Source: JBGAWK01 sp044227665
GTDB lineage: Bacteria > Bacteroidota > Bacteroidia > Chitinophagales > JADIYW01
DNA length: 28,200 nucleotides
Assembly (NCBI GenBank): GCA_044227665.1
Contig: JBGAWK010000030.1
Coordinates: forward strand, 1-28,200
Direction: 5' to 3'
The translations under genes and the position numbers were made by a program. This document shows, one piece after another, positions 8,876 through 17,364 of the stretch. Positions within the stretch are counted from its first letter, which is position 1, and each line of letters begins with the position of its first letter. Below the pieces are notes generated by a model. That model did no database searches and was not told the origin of the DNA. It saw nothing but the letters and a program-made list of their open reading frames with translations.

Positions 8876-8883
8876 CAAAAGTA
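8876..8883 (-). promoter_or_regulatory. Putative -7 box of the PiT-DUF47 operon
   Basis: Minus strand TACTTTTG matches TAnnTTTG exactly and lies 10 nt before ATG 8865, which would give a nearly leaderless mRNA. No clear -33 element. Confidence 0.35.
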
Positions 8884-8933
8884 CACACTATTATTTTAAA
8901 TTGTGTATTTTATGTGTATTTTATTTGGTCTAA

Positions 8934-9401
8934 TTATGTAAATAATGCTGTGTTGTTTTCATAGAAATCATCACGTAAGTAAGGACCATTGTCGGCAGCT
9001 TGTGTTGCCAATAAGTCGCAATAGTTATTGAGGGGATGATCTGCGTGACCTTTTACCCATATCATAGTTATGTGATGTTTTTGGTACAGCTTATAAAACT
9101 TTGTCCATAAATCGGGATTTTTTTTCTTAGCAAAATCTGATTTTTTTATCCATGAAAACAACCAGCCTTTCTCTATGGTATCTACTACATAGCGAGAATC
9201 CGAATATATTTTTATGTTACAGCCATCTTTGTTCAGTGCCTCTAGTCCTGCTATTACGGCCATAAGTTCCATTCTATTATTGGTCGTATGATGATATGCC
9301 TTTACGATCTCTAGTCTCTTCTTGGGATGAATGAGTACAGTAGCAAAACCACCCTTGCCTGGATTGCCTCTGGCTGCGCCATCTGTAAACATCTCTAACA
9401 T
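8934..9401 (-). CDS. rnhA: Ribonuclease HI
   Basis: This enzyme cleaves the RNA strand of RNA-DNA hybrids during replication and R-loop removal. The four metal-binding acidic residues are in place: Asp7 in MFTDGAARGNPG, Glu45 in NNRMELMAV, Asp68 in IYSDSRYVV, and Asp129 near NNYCDLLA. The histidine of the VKGHADHPLN loop (His119) is also there. The 155 residues are a normal length for bacterial RNase HI, without an extra hybrid-binding domain. Start is ATG 9399-9401. It is a single gene, divergent from the suf operon. Confidence 0.95.
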   Translation of the reverse strand: MLEMFTDGAARGNPGKGGFATVLIHPKKRLEIVKAYHHTTNNRMELMAVIAGLEALNKDGCNIKIYSDSRYVVDTIEKGWLFSWIKKSDFAKKKNPDLWTKFYKLYQKHHITMIWVKGHADHPLNNYCDLLATQAADNGPYLRDDFYENNTALFT

Positions 9402-9454
9402 TCCGTAAAACTAAAAATAATATGTCAATAATGGAATAATGAACCATTTATCAG

Positions 9455-9462
9455 TACCTTTG
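9455..9462 (+). promoter_or_regulatory. Putative -7 box of the suf operon
   Basis: TACCTTTG matches the Bacteroidota TAnnTTTG consensus exactly, 28 nt before the sufB ATG in the only intergenic gap upstream of the operon. A -33 TTTG is not evident. I see no recognisable IscR or Fur box. Confidence 0.5.
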
Positions 9463-9490
9463 TTATTTAGATTCAGTATAAATAATATTT

Positions 9491-10936
9491 ATGCCCGAGC
9501 AAGATTTAGTTTTAGAGCAACATATTCAATCCGAGTATAAGTATGGATTTGTTACAGATATAGAAAGTGATAAAGCCCCTAGAGGCCTTAATGAGGATAC
9601 TATCCGTTTTATTTCGGCTAAAAAAGCGGAGCCTGAGTGGATGCTGGAGTGGCGATTAAAAGCCTTTCGCACGTGGCAGAAAATGGAACACCCCGAATGG
9701 TCGAATACACATTTCCCTCCCATAGATTTTCAAGATATAATATATTATGCTGCGCCTAAGCCCAAAAAGCAATTAAATAGCTTAGACGAAGTAGATCCCG
9801 AAATTTTGAAAACTTTTGAAAAACTAGGCATTTCCCTAGATGAGCAAAAGAGATTGTCGGGAGTAGCCATAGATGTGGTCATGGACAGCGTATCTGTAAA
9901 GACCACCTTCCAAGAAACCCTCAAGGAGAAAGGTATCATCTTCTGCTCTATGAGCGAAGCCATACGCAACCATTCGGAATTAGTACGACAGTATATAGGC
10001 TCGGTAGTTCCTGTCAATGATAATTATTATGCAGCACTCAATAGTGCTGTATTCAGTGATGGTTCTTTCTGTTATATTCCCAAGGGTGTGCGCTGTCCTA
10101 TGGAGTTGAGCACCTATTTTCGTATCAACGAAGCTAATACGGGACAATTTGAACGCACCTTGCTTGTTGCAGATGAGCGTAGCTATGTTTCTTATTTAGA
10201 AGGTTGTACGGCGCCCATGCGTGATGAGAACCAGCTACATGCTGCCGTCGTGGAACTTGTGGCATTAGATTATGCAGAAATTAAATATTCTACTGTGCAA
10301 AATTGGTATCCCGGTGACAAAAATGGCAAGGGTGGCATCTACAATTTTGTTACCAAAAGGGGTATTTGTAAAGGCAATTTTGCCAAGATTAGTTGGACAC
10401 AAGTAGAAACAGGATCTGCCATAACGTGGAAGTATCCTAGCTGTATCCTGTCAGGGGACAATACTATAGGAGAGTTCTATTCTGTCGCATTTACCAACAA
10501 CTTCCAGCAAGCAGATACAGGCACTAAGATGATACATATAGGCAATAATACTAAAAGCCGTATCGTATCCAAAGGCATCTCGGCAGGAAAAAGTCAGAAC
10601 AGCTATAGAGGGCTGGTAAGTATATTCAAAAAAGCAAAGAACGCTCGCAACTTTTCGCAATGTGATTCTCTACTCATGGGCAATCAATGTGGAGCGCATA
10701 CTTTCCCCTATCTGGAGGTATCCAATCCTACAGCAAAAGTAGAACATGAGGCTACAACATCAAAAATAAGCGAAGATATTCTTTTCTATTGCCGCCAAAG
10801 AGGTATCAATCAAGAGCAGGCTATAGCTATGATTGTCAATGGATTTTGTAAAGAAGTGATGGATAATTTGCCTATGGAATTTGCTGTTGAAGCCAGAAAA
10901 TTACTATCACTGAGTTTAGAAGGAAGCGTAGGGTAA
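9491..10936 (+). CDS. sufB: Fe-S cluster assembly scaffold protein SufB
   Basis: The scaffold subunit of the SufBCD complex, on which nascent Fe-S clusters are assembled in the cytosol. The 481 residues match the family. Conserved blocks include DSVSVKTTFQETLKEKG, FSDGSFCYIPKGVRCPMELSTYFRIN, YLEGCTAPMRDENQLHAAVVE with a conserved cysteine, and the C-terminal MGNQCGAHTFPYLEV, whose cysteine corresponds to the essential one of E. coli SufB, then EHEATTSKISEDILFYCRQRGI. It begins the operon; the next gene, sufC, follows after 44 nt. Start is ATG 9491, directly downstream of a promoter-like box. Confidence 0.97.
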   Translation: MPEQDLVLEQHIQSEYKYGFVTDIESDKAPRGLNEDTIRFISAKKAEPEWMLEWRLKAFRTWQKMEHPEWSNTHFPPIDFQDIIYYAAPKPKKQLNSLDEVDPEILKTFEKLGISLDEQKRLSGVAIDVVMDSVSVKTTFQETLKEKGIIFCSMSEAIRNHSELVRQYIGSVVPVNDNYYAALNSAVFSDGSFCYIPKGVRCPMELSTYFRINEANTGQFERTLLVADERSYVSYLEGCTAPMRDENQLHAAVVELVALDYAEIKYSTVQNWYPGDKNGKGGIYNFVTKRGICKGNFAKISWTQVETGSAITWKYPSCILSGDNTIGEFYSVAFTNNFQQADTGTKMIHIGNNTKSRIVSKGISAGKSQNSYRGLVSIFKKAKNARNFSQCDSLLMGNQCGAHTFPYLEVSNPTAKVEHEATTSKISEDILFYCRQRGINQEQAIAMIVNGFCKEVMDNLPMEFAVEARKLLSLSLEGSVG

Positions 10937-10980
10937 TGGGAAAACCGAATAATTAGCTAATAAGTAAATAAATAAAAAAT

Positions 10981-11730
10981 ATGTTGCAGATAAACAACTT
11001 ATATGTGTCCGTATGTGGGCGAGAGATACTGAAGGGATTTTCACTTACCATAAATAAAGGAGAAGTACATGCTATCATGGGCCCCAATGGCACAGGCAAG
11101 TCCACATTAGGTAATGTACTGTCGGGAAAAGAGGGATATGATATTACTGCTGGAGAAGTTTGGTTTGAAGGTGTAAATATCTTGGAATTAGAGCCAGAAG
11201 AACGTGCACATCTAGGGATATTTCTTGCCTTCCAATATCCAGTAGAAATTCCAGGGGTAAGCAATGCCAATTTTCTTAAAGCTGCGCTCAATGAGACTCG
11301 TATTGCCAAAGGACTAGATCCTTTGTCGGCATCAGATTTTTTGAAGAAAATGAGAGAGAAAATGCAGCTCGTAGAGATGAAACAAGACTTCATCTCCCGT
11401 AGTGTCAATACAGGCTTTAGCGGTGGTGAGAAAAAACGCAATGAAATATTCCAGTTGGCTATGTTAGAACCCAAGCTGGCAATATTAGACGAAACAGATT
11501 CTGGACTGGATATAGATGCTTTGCGTATAGTATCGCAAGGAGTCAATACACTTCGTAATTCCGACAACGCTTTTTTGGTAATTACCCATTACCAAAGATT
11601 ATTGAACTATGTCGTCCCGGATTATGTACATGTTATGTACGATGGTAGAATTGTGAAATCCGGTGACAAGAATTTAGCATTAGAATTGGAAGAGAAAGGA
11701 TACGAACAATTTGAAACAGCATTAGTGTAA
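10981..11730 (+). CDS. sufC: Fe-S cluster assembly ATPase SufC
   Basis: The ABC-type ATPase of the SufBCD scaffold, whose ATP-driven dimerisation reshapes SufB-SufD. Visible motifs are Walker A GPNGTGKST (34-42), the SufC-typical segment FQYPVEIPGVSNANFLKAA, the signature SGGEKKRNEI, Walker B LAILDETDSGLD, and VITHYQRLLNYV with the switch histidine. The 249 residues are the normal length. It has no membrane domain partner nearby, as expected for SufC. Five nucleotides separate it from sufD. Confidence 0.97.
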   Translation: MLQINNLYVSVCGREILKGFSLTINKGEVHAIMGPNGTGKSTLGNVLSGKEGYDITAGEVWFEGVNILELEPEERAHLGIFLAFQYPVEIPGVSNANFLKAALNETRIAKGLDPLSASDFLKKMREKMQLVEMKQDFISRSVNTGFSGGEKKRNEIFQLAMLEPKLAILDETDSGLDIDALRIVSQGVNTLRNSDNAFLVITHYQRLLNYVVPDYVHVMYDGRIVKSGDKNLALELEEKGYEQFETALV

Positions 11731-11735
11731 TCCTT

Positions 11736-12899
11736 ATGAAAGAAACACAATTTTATATAGATATTACTAATAATACCATACATTCTACCTCTGTCCACGA
11801 GCATTGCAAGCCCTTTGTAGTGCCTACACAAAAGCATGAAGATTGGAAATATACTTCTTTCAAAAAATTATTACAGCCAGCATTAGAGCCTAAGAATAAG
11901 TATGAAAACACAAAATTTTCAGAGTGGGAACATCAGGATTTTGTTACGCTAATTATCAAAGATGGGATGCCACAAGGAGAAATTCTTCATCCTATATGTG
12001 TAGTAAGGGAGGAACACCGCAATGAAAATGATGATACACTTCCAGAATTATTGAAAAAAAATAGGATTGTAATTTCTTTCACTGACGATGTAGTAAAACT
12101 TCGCATTGTACATCTCCTCACAGATGCTACTCAGGGGATAAATTCTAATATTCGTATCCTTACAAAAGCGCATCAAGAAATCACTGTTGTAGAAGAATAT
12201 GCTATTCCTGATGAAGCTCTGTTTTTTACCTGTATGAATGTAGAAGTAGTATCTCATGCACATGTTCATCATCATATTTTGCAAGACCTGCCTACTCGGA
12301 GTAACCTTATGACACAATTGCAAGTGAAAGCCGCCGAAGCTTCCTTCTACAATCACAATATTCTTACGCTGAACGGCAATATTATAAGAAATGAAAGTGA
12401 AGTAGTAATAGAGGGTGAACATGCGCATGTAAATCTTTTTGGAGCTTATATTCTTCGAGGAAAATCACATGTGGACAATAAAACAAAAGTTTTACATTTA
12501 CAGCCCAATAGCCAAAGCAACGAGTTGTATAAAGGCATCCTTAGTGACCAAAGCGTAGGCGTATTCAATGGACGTATTTATGTACACCAAGAGGCACAGA
12601 AAACCCAAGCCTATCAATCTAATAAAAATATTCTGTTGAGCGAAGAAGCAAAAGTTTACACGCAGCCACAACTGGAAATATTTGCTGACGACGTAAAATG
12701 TTCGCATGGTGCTACCTCTGCACAGATAGAAGATGCGGAGCTGTTTTACCTTAGAACTCGTGGTATCAGCAAGGATACGGCGAAAGGATTTCTCATATAT
12801 GCGTTTGCAGAAGCGGCCTTAGAGAATATTCGCAATACGCATTATAAAAATTTTTTGGACAAAAAAATTGCCACACACCTCAATCAACCCTATATATAG
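11736..12899 (+). CDS. sufD: Fe-S cluster assembly protein SufD
   Basis: A beta-helical paralog of SufB that pairs with it in the SufBCD complex and is needed for iron entry. The 387 residues are diverged in the N-terminal half but keep the C-terminal core: IYVHQEAQKTQAYQSNKNILLS, then ADDVKCSHGATSAQIEDAELFYLRTRGI, whose histidine corresponds to the functionally important His of E. coli SufD. The tail KGFLIYAFAEAALENI is typical. The gene lies tightly between sufC and sufS (3-5 nt gaps), so the operon is almost certainly co-translated. Confidence 0.95.
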   Translation: MKETQFYIDITNNTIHSTSVHEHCKPFVVPTQKHEDWKYTSFKKLLQPALEPKNKYENTKFSEWEHQDFVTLIIKDGMPQGEILHPICVVREEHRNENDDTLPELLKKNRIVISFTDDVVKLRIVHLLTDATQGINSNIRILTKAHQEITVVEEYAIPDEALFFTCMNVEVVSHAHVHHHILQDLPTRSNLMTQLQVKAAEASFYNHNILTLNGNIIRNESEVVIEGEHAHVNLFGAYILRGKSHVDNKTKVLHLQPNSQSNELYKGILSDQSVGVFNGRIYVHQEAQKTQAYQSNKNILLSEEAKVYTQPQLEIFADDVKCSHGATSAQIEDAELFYLRTRGISKDTAKGFLIYAFAEAALENIRNTHYKNFLDKKIATHLNQPYI

Positions 12900-12902
12900 C
12901 GT

Positions 12903-14105
12903 ATGTACAGAGAGCATTTCCCCATATTACAGGAGAAGATTAGAGGTAAATCACTTATATACTTCGACAATGCCGCTTCTACGCAGAAGCCATTGTCGGT
13001 AATAGAGGCAGAAAAATACTTTTATGAACACCAGTACAGCAATATTCATAGAGGCGTACACTATCTAAGTCAGGTGGGTACTACTATGTATGAGGAAGTA
13101 CGGGAGAAGGTAAGGAAGTTTATCAATGCTCGCCACAATGAAGAGGTGATTTTTACCAAAGGCACTACCAATGGGATAAACACTATAGCCTATTCCTTTG
13201 GCAGAAAATATCTACAACAAGGTGATGAAATCCTCATTACAGGGATGGAACACCACAGTAATATTGTCCCTTGGCAAATTGTAGCTTCACAGCATGGTGC
13301 ACAAGTGTGTCATGTCCCCTTACAAGAAGATGGGGGCTTGCTATTGGAAGATTTTAGGAGTAAAATAAATGAAAAAACCAAGATTATAGCCTGTACATGG
13401 GTGTCCAACGCATTGGGTACGATAAATCCTATAAAAGATATCATTGCAATAGCCCATGAAAAGGATATTCCTATATTGGTGGATGCAGCACAGGCAGTAC
13501 AGCATTTTAGTATAGATGTTCAGGAATTGGACTGTGACTTTTTGGTATTTTCAGGACATAAGATGTATGCACCTACAGGCACAGGAATATTATATGGCAA
13601 AAAGGAAATGCTAGATTCGCTGCCACCCTTTGAAGGGGGTGGAGATATGATTAAGGAGGTAACGCTGACGGCGACTACGTACAATGATTTACCCTTTAAA
13701 TTTGAAGCAGGAACACCCAATATTGCTGGCGTGATAGGTTTGGGTGCTGCAATAGATTTTTTGGAAAATATAGGTATGGATACCATTGCAATACATGAGA
13801 GCCGATTGTTACAGTATGTCCAAGAACAGCTTTCCACTATAGATACTATCAGAATACTTGCTGCTCAGCAGTCAAAAGCAGGAGCAATTTCCTTTTTAGT
13901 AGGAAATGCCCATCCCTACGATGTAGGCGTATTACTCGATAATCAGGGTATAGCCATACGTACAGGACACCACTGTGCACAACCTATCATGGATAATTAC
14001 AAAATCTTGGGAACGTGTAGAGCCTCCTTTGGATTATATAATACTTTACAAGAAATAGATATTTTTATGCAGGCTTTACATAAGGCTGCACGTATGTTGC
14101 GATAA
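12903..14105 (+). CDS. sufS: Cysteine desulfurase SufS (group II)
   Basis: A pyridoxal-phosphate enzyme that takes sulfur from cysteine as a persulfide and hands it to SufE. The 400 residues match class II desulfurases. The PLP lysine is Lys220 in FSGHKMYAPTGTG. The persulfide cysteine is Cys358 in IRTGHHCAQP, on the short, structured loop typical of SufS rather than IscS. Other landmarks are FDNAASTQKP, VIFTKGTTNGIN, TGMEHHSNIVPW and LVDAAQAVQH. It is followed by sufE after 9 nt, the natural partner. Confidence 0.97.
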   Translation: MYREHFPILQEKIRGKSLIYFDNAASTQKPLSVIEAEKYFYEHQYSNIHRGVHYLSQVGTTMYEEVREKVRKFINARHNEEVIFTKGTTNGINTIAYSFGRKYLQQGDEILITGMEHHSNIVPWQIVASQHGAQVCHVPLQEDGGLLLEDFRSKINEKTKIIACTWVSNALGTINPIKDIIAIAHEKDIPILVDAAQAVQHFSIDVQELDCDFLVFSGHKMYAPTGTGILYGKKEMLDSLPPFEGGGDMIKEVTLTATTYNDLPFKFEAGTPNIAGVIGLGAAIDFLENIGMDTIAIHESRLLQYVQEQLSTIDTIRILAAQQSKAGAISFLVGNAHPYDVGVLLDNQGIAIRTGHHCAQPIMDNYKILGTCRASFGLYNTLQEIDIFMQALHKAARMLR

Positions 14106-14114
14106 ACTAAGATT

Positions 14115-14537
14115 ATGACGATAGACGAGAAACAGGACTTGTTGATAGAAGATTTTGAGTTGTATGACGACTGGGCAGAGCGTTACGAGTATATTATAGA
14201 TATGGGGAAGGATTTAGCCATATTGTCAGAAGAATACAAAGTCGAAGAAAATAAAATCAGAGGCTGCCAAAGCCAAGTATGGCTACATGCCTATGTGGAA
14301 GAAGACAGACTTTACTTTGAAGCAGATAGCGATGCCTTGATTACCAAAGGTATCGTAGGTATGTTGGTACGGGTATTGAGCGGACATACACCAGCAGAAA
14401 TAGCCACGGCACAGCTATATTTTATCCAGCGTATAGGTTTGCAGGAACATCTTTCACCTACGCGTGCCAATGGTCTTGTCAATATGATAAAACAAATGAA
14501 ATTGTATGCTGTTTCATGGCAACAAACAACTAAGTAA
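14115..14537 (+). CDS. sufE: Sulfur acceptor protein SufE
   Basis: Accepts persulfide sulfur from SufS and passes it to SufB, stimulating the desulfurase. The 140 residues are the standard SufE size. The acceptor is Cys51 in IRGCQSQVWL, the same position as in E. coli SufE. The family helix GMLVRVLSGHTPAEI and the tail LSPTRANGLVNMIKQMK are also clear. It directly follows sufS. Confidence 0.96.
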   Translation: MTIDEKQDLLIEDFELYDDWAERYEYIIDMGKDLAILSEEYKVEENKIRGCQSQVWLHAYVEEDRLYFEADSDALITKGIVGMLVRVLSGHTPAEIATAQLYFIQRIGLQEHLSPTRANGLVNMIKQMKLYAVSWQQTTK

Positions 14538-14568
14538 TTATAATAAAGCCATCAATAATTTATAAACT

Positions 14569-14889
14569 TTGGAAGGGAAATCACATATTCAGATTCAAGA
14601 TGAGGCAGTAACTATATTACAGGGTATTTATGACCCCGAAATACCTGTCAATATTTATGATTTGGGACTGATATATGAGGTAAATGTTTCCCTTGTAAAT
14701 GACGTGGAAATAGTGATGACGCTTACCTCACCCTCCTGTCCCGTGGCGGAAAGTCTTCCCGCTGAGGTAGAGCAAAAAATAAAAGCGATAGCCGGCGTAG
14801 GAGAGGTGAAGATAAATCTTACTTTTGAGCCATCATGGGATATGGAAATGATGAGCGAAACTGCCAAGCTAGAATTAGGAATGTTATAA
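14569..14889 (+). CDS. SUF-associated DUF59/MIP18 family protein (SufT-like)
   Basis: A 106-residue protein of the DUF59 family, related to SufT and to the eukaryotic MIP18 cluster-targeting factor, with a role in Fe-S maturation of client proteins. Landmarks are IYDPEIPVNIYDLGLIYEV (20-38) and TLTSPSCPVAESLP with Cys57, the conserved DUF59 cysteine. The final FEPSWDMEMMSETAKLELG is the usual end. The only upstream start in frame is TTG 14569-14571, because a stop codon lies two codons before. The C-terminal SufT extension is absent, so this is the short suf-operon version common in this phylum. Confidence 0.9.
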   Translation: MEGKSHIQIQDEAVTILQGIYDPEIPVNIYDLGLIYEVNVSLVNDVEIVMTLTSPSCPVAESLPAEVEQKIKAIAGVGEVKINLTFEPSWDMEMMSETAKLELGML

Positions 14890-14924
14890 ATCAGTAATTA
14901 ATTATATAAATATAAAAAAACAAT

Positions 14925-15338
14925 ATGTATCCGCAACAAATGACAAAACCAATGGAAGCAGAACTCGTAAATAATGGGTTTACTGCTCTAAAGTCACCAG
15001 AAGAGGTGTCGGCAATTTTAGACAAAAAAGAAGGTACTACCTTTATCGTTATTAACTCAGTATGTGGATGTGCTGCTGCCAATGCACGTCCTGCTGCCAT
15101 CATGTCCTTGAAGAATGAAAAAGTACCTGATAATGTTGTTACGGTATTTGCAGGGGTAGATGGCAGTGCGGTAGCTAAGGCAAGAGAATATACTTTCCCC
15201 TACCCGCCGAGTTCGCCATCTATGGGCGTATTCAAAGATGGTAAGTTAGTACATTTTATTGAGCGTCATCAGATTGAAGGCAGACCTGCGCAGCTCATAG
15301 CACAAAATTTACAAGCTGCTTTCAACGAACACTGTTAG
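14925..15338 (+). CDS. Bacilliredoxin, BrxA/BrxB (YphP/YqiW) family
   Basis: A small thioredoxin-fold protein that removes bacillithiol from S-bacillithiolated proteins in organisms that use this thiol. The 137 residues and the VINSVCGCAAANARPAA segment with the CGC active site (Cys47, Cys49) are diagnostic, as is the downstream FPYPPSSPSMGVFKDGKLVHFIERHQIEG. The atypical CGC motif separates it from glutaredoxins. It sits inside the suf operon, 35 nt after the DUF59 gene and 9 nt before an oxidoreductase, suggesting coordinated Fe-S and thiol repair. Whether it is a BrxA or BrxB ortholog cannot be decided here. Confidence 0.92.
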   Translation: MYPQQMTKPMEAELVNNGFTALKSPEEVSAILDKKEGTTFIVINSVCGCAAANARPAAIMSLKNEKVPDNVVTVFAGVDGSAVAKAREYTFPYPPSSPSMGVFKDGKLVHFIERHQIEGRPAQLIAQNLQAAFNEHC

Positions 15339-15347
15339 ATTTACAGA

Positions 15348-16592
15348 ATGAAACCAGAGAATATTTTGTCGCAATCCTTCACGCTGCCCAATGGTGGTGT
15401 GGTGAAGAATCGTATGCTGAAGTCTGCCATGAGCGAGGCACTAGGTACTGCTGATGGCTGTCCCAAGCCTGCACTTTCTACACTTTATGGCGTGTGGGCT
15501 GATGGTGGCATAGGCATCAGCGTAACGGGAAACGTAATGATAGACAAAAGAGCCTTGGGAGAACCCGGCAACGTGATAATAGAAGATGAAAGACATCTCG
15601 AAAGCCTCAAAAAGTGGGCTGCTGCCGCTACTAGAAATAATACACATTGCTGGGTGCAGCTCAATCACCCCGGCAAGCAATCACCTAAAGGGCTAAATAA
15701 AGAAAATGTGTCGCCTTCGGCAGTGCCTTTCCGCAAAGAGATGCAGTCTTTTTTTGCTACCCCACGTGCACTCACAGATGACGAAATAAAAGATATCATC
15801 CACAGATTTGGTACGGCAGCAGGGGTAGTGAAGAAGGCAGGGTTCACAGGCGTACAGATTCATGGCGCACATGGGTACTTGGTAAGTCAGTTTCTTTCAC
15901 CACATCACAATATCCGTACCGATGATTGGGGAGGCACGCCAGAGAAGAGACGCAGATTTGTCATAGAAGTATATAAGTCTATACGCAATGCCGTAGGTAC
16001 AGAGTTTCCAGTGGGCATAAAACTGAATTCCGCAGATTTCCAGCGCGGGGGATTCACAGAGGAAGAATCATTGGATACCATACGTGCCCTTTCGGAGTTA
16101 GGCATGGATCTCATAGAGATATCAGGAGGTACTTATGAAGCCCCAGTGATGACAGGGGCTAAGGGTATGCCCAAAGCATCTACGATGGCAAGAGAAGCTT
16201 ATTTTATGGATTTTGCAGAAAAAGCACGTGCTATCATAAAATCTCCATTGGCAGTAACAGGAGGGTTTCGAAGCCTCCACGGCATGGCTGCAGCAGTAAG
16301 TTCCGATGCCGTAGATTTTATAGGCATAGCAAGACAATTAGCCATAGAACCCGATGCACCTAACAGGTTGCTATCAGGTAAGGAGGTGCTACATCAGGTT
16401 GTAGCCAAGAAAACAGGCATTTCCTATATTGATAAGATGGGACTCATGGAGGTATCGTGGTACACACAGCAGCTCAAGCGTATAGGTCATGGACAAGCTC
16501 CTGAACCCAATGCCTCGGTACTGCTCACACTGGCAAAAGCCCTATATGGTCAATTGCAGGTGGGTAAAATGTTTACACGTATGAGAGCCTAA
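15348..16592 (+). CDS. NADH:flavin oxidoreductase, Old Yellow Enzyme family
   Basis: A FMN-binding TIM-barrel ene-reductase of 414 residues. Landmarks are LPNGGVVKNRMLKSAMSEALG at the N-terminus, VQLNHPGKQSP, the substrate-binding pair in QIHGAHGYLVSQFLSPHHN, DDWGGTPEKRRRF, VGIKLNSADF, LIEISGGTYE, and the phosphate-binding AVTGGFRS followed by DFIGIARQLA. There is no C-terminal Fe-S/FAD module, so it is the simple single-domain type resembling fungal and bacterial NADH oxidase-like enzymes. It is the last gene of the suf operon, 9 nt after the bacilliredoxin. The physiological substrate is unknown. Confidence 0.9.
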   Translation: MKPENILSQSFTLPNGGVVKNRMLKSAMSEALGTADGCPKPALSTLYGVWADGGIGISVTGNVMIDKRALGEPGNVIIEDERHLESLKKWAAAATRNNTHCWVQLNHPGKQSPKGLNKENVSPSAVPFRKEMQSFFATPRALTDDEIKDIIHRFGTAAGVVKKAGFTGVQIHGAHGYLVSQFLSPHHNIRTDDWGGTPEKRRRFVIEVYKSIRNAVGTEFPVGIKLNSADFQRGGFTEEESLDTIRALSELGMDLIEISGGTYEAPVMTGAKGMPKASTMAREAYFMDFAEKARAIIKSPLAVTGGFRSLHGMAAAVSSDAVDFIGIARQLAIEPDAPNRLLSGKEVLHQVVAKKTGISYIDKMGLMEVSWYTQQLKRIGHGQAPEPNASVLLTLAKALYGQLQVGKMFTRMRA

Positions 16593-16902
16593 TCCTTCAT
16601 TTGTTTGTTGAATATTAGGATCTGTGTCTTGTGCTAAAATTAGGTTTACACATTTTAAGTAGAAAAAGCATATAGAAGATGCAAAAGCGTAAAGTTATTT
16701 TGGATTAAAACGTCCGAGCTAATTTCCCTTAAAAGAGCGTAAATGAATGGTAGAGTATCCATCCGGGAACAAAGAGTAAAAAACAGGATAGTGTACATGA
16801 ATATAGCGTTGTGTGCTATATGTATTTAGTGCTACTTTGAAAATAAATGTGGTGATTTTTTAATTGTATATTAATTTATAAAAATTTAAATAAACTATAG
16901 TT
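16593..16902. other. 310-bp intergenic region, no gene seen
   Basis: AT-rich gap after the suf operon. It contains one perfect 7-bp inverted repeat (16801-16807 with 16815-16821) without a T-tract. I see no open frame, tRNA, or convincing terminator. Confidence 0.5.
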
Positions 16903-17364
16903 ATGTATTATCAATTGACAAGTGAAATACAAAGTAATGAAATAGTTAACATTATAAAATGTGACAAAAATTGCAATTCCGAAATTGAACAATGGGATTT
17001 GCCTTTGGATTTTAAACGCGCATTACAATGGTATTGGTTTGAGTCAGAAATAACTGTTGGGCCATCACTTTATAGTGTCTCTCAAATTGTTGAAAAAGAA
17101 AAACAAATGAATAATTTGAAAAACAAACTTTTGCAGATGGGTGAAGGACCAAATGGTGATGAGTTATTCATAAATTCAGAAACACTAGAAGTATTATTTT
17201 GGAATCATGAAGAAGCGACAACAGATAATTTTAGAATTATTGCAGATTGTTCAAAATTATATAACCATATATTTTTGCTATTATTGAACGTACGTAATCG
17301 AAACTTTATTCCTTGGGATTCATTTGCTACTAAAGATTATTTTAAAATATACAATGGAATATAA
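16903..17364 (+). CDS. Hypothetical protein, possibly SMI1/KNR4 (SUKH)-like immunity protein
   Basis: A 153-residue soluble, acidic protein without signal peptide. The segment GEGPNGDELFINSETLEVLFWNHEEA (about 83-108) resembles the core of SUKH/SMI1-KNR4 proteins, where G-x-G-P-N-G-D precedes a strand and an H-E-E turn. In bacteria such proteins often neutralise polymorphic toxins. It stands alone between two empty AT-rich stretches (310 and 415 bp), with no toxin gene adjacent, and is itself AT-rich in comparison with the suf genes. It could be an orphan immunity gene acquired by transfer. The family call is by motif memory only. Confidence 0.5.
   Translation: MYYQLTSEIQSNEIVNIIKCDKNCNSEIEQWDLPLDFKRALQWYWFESEITVGPSLYSVSQIVEKEKQMNNLKNKLLQMGEGPNGDELFINSETLEVLFWNHEEATTDNFRIIADCSKLYNHIFLLLLNVRNRNFIPWDSFATKDYFKIYNGI

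Noticed and set aside
10953..11567. 204-codon minus-strand open frame opposite sufC
   Set aside because: Antisense of a clear sufC; serine/proline-rich translation typical of a shadow frame.
16825..16838. A 13-nt word shared with about 27859-27872
   Set aside because: Several shared 13-mers are expected by chance in 28 kb of AT-rich DNA; no longer similarity around it.
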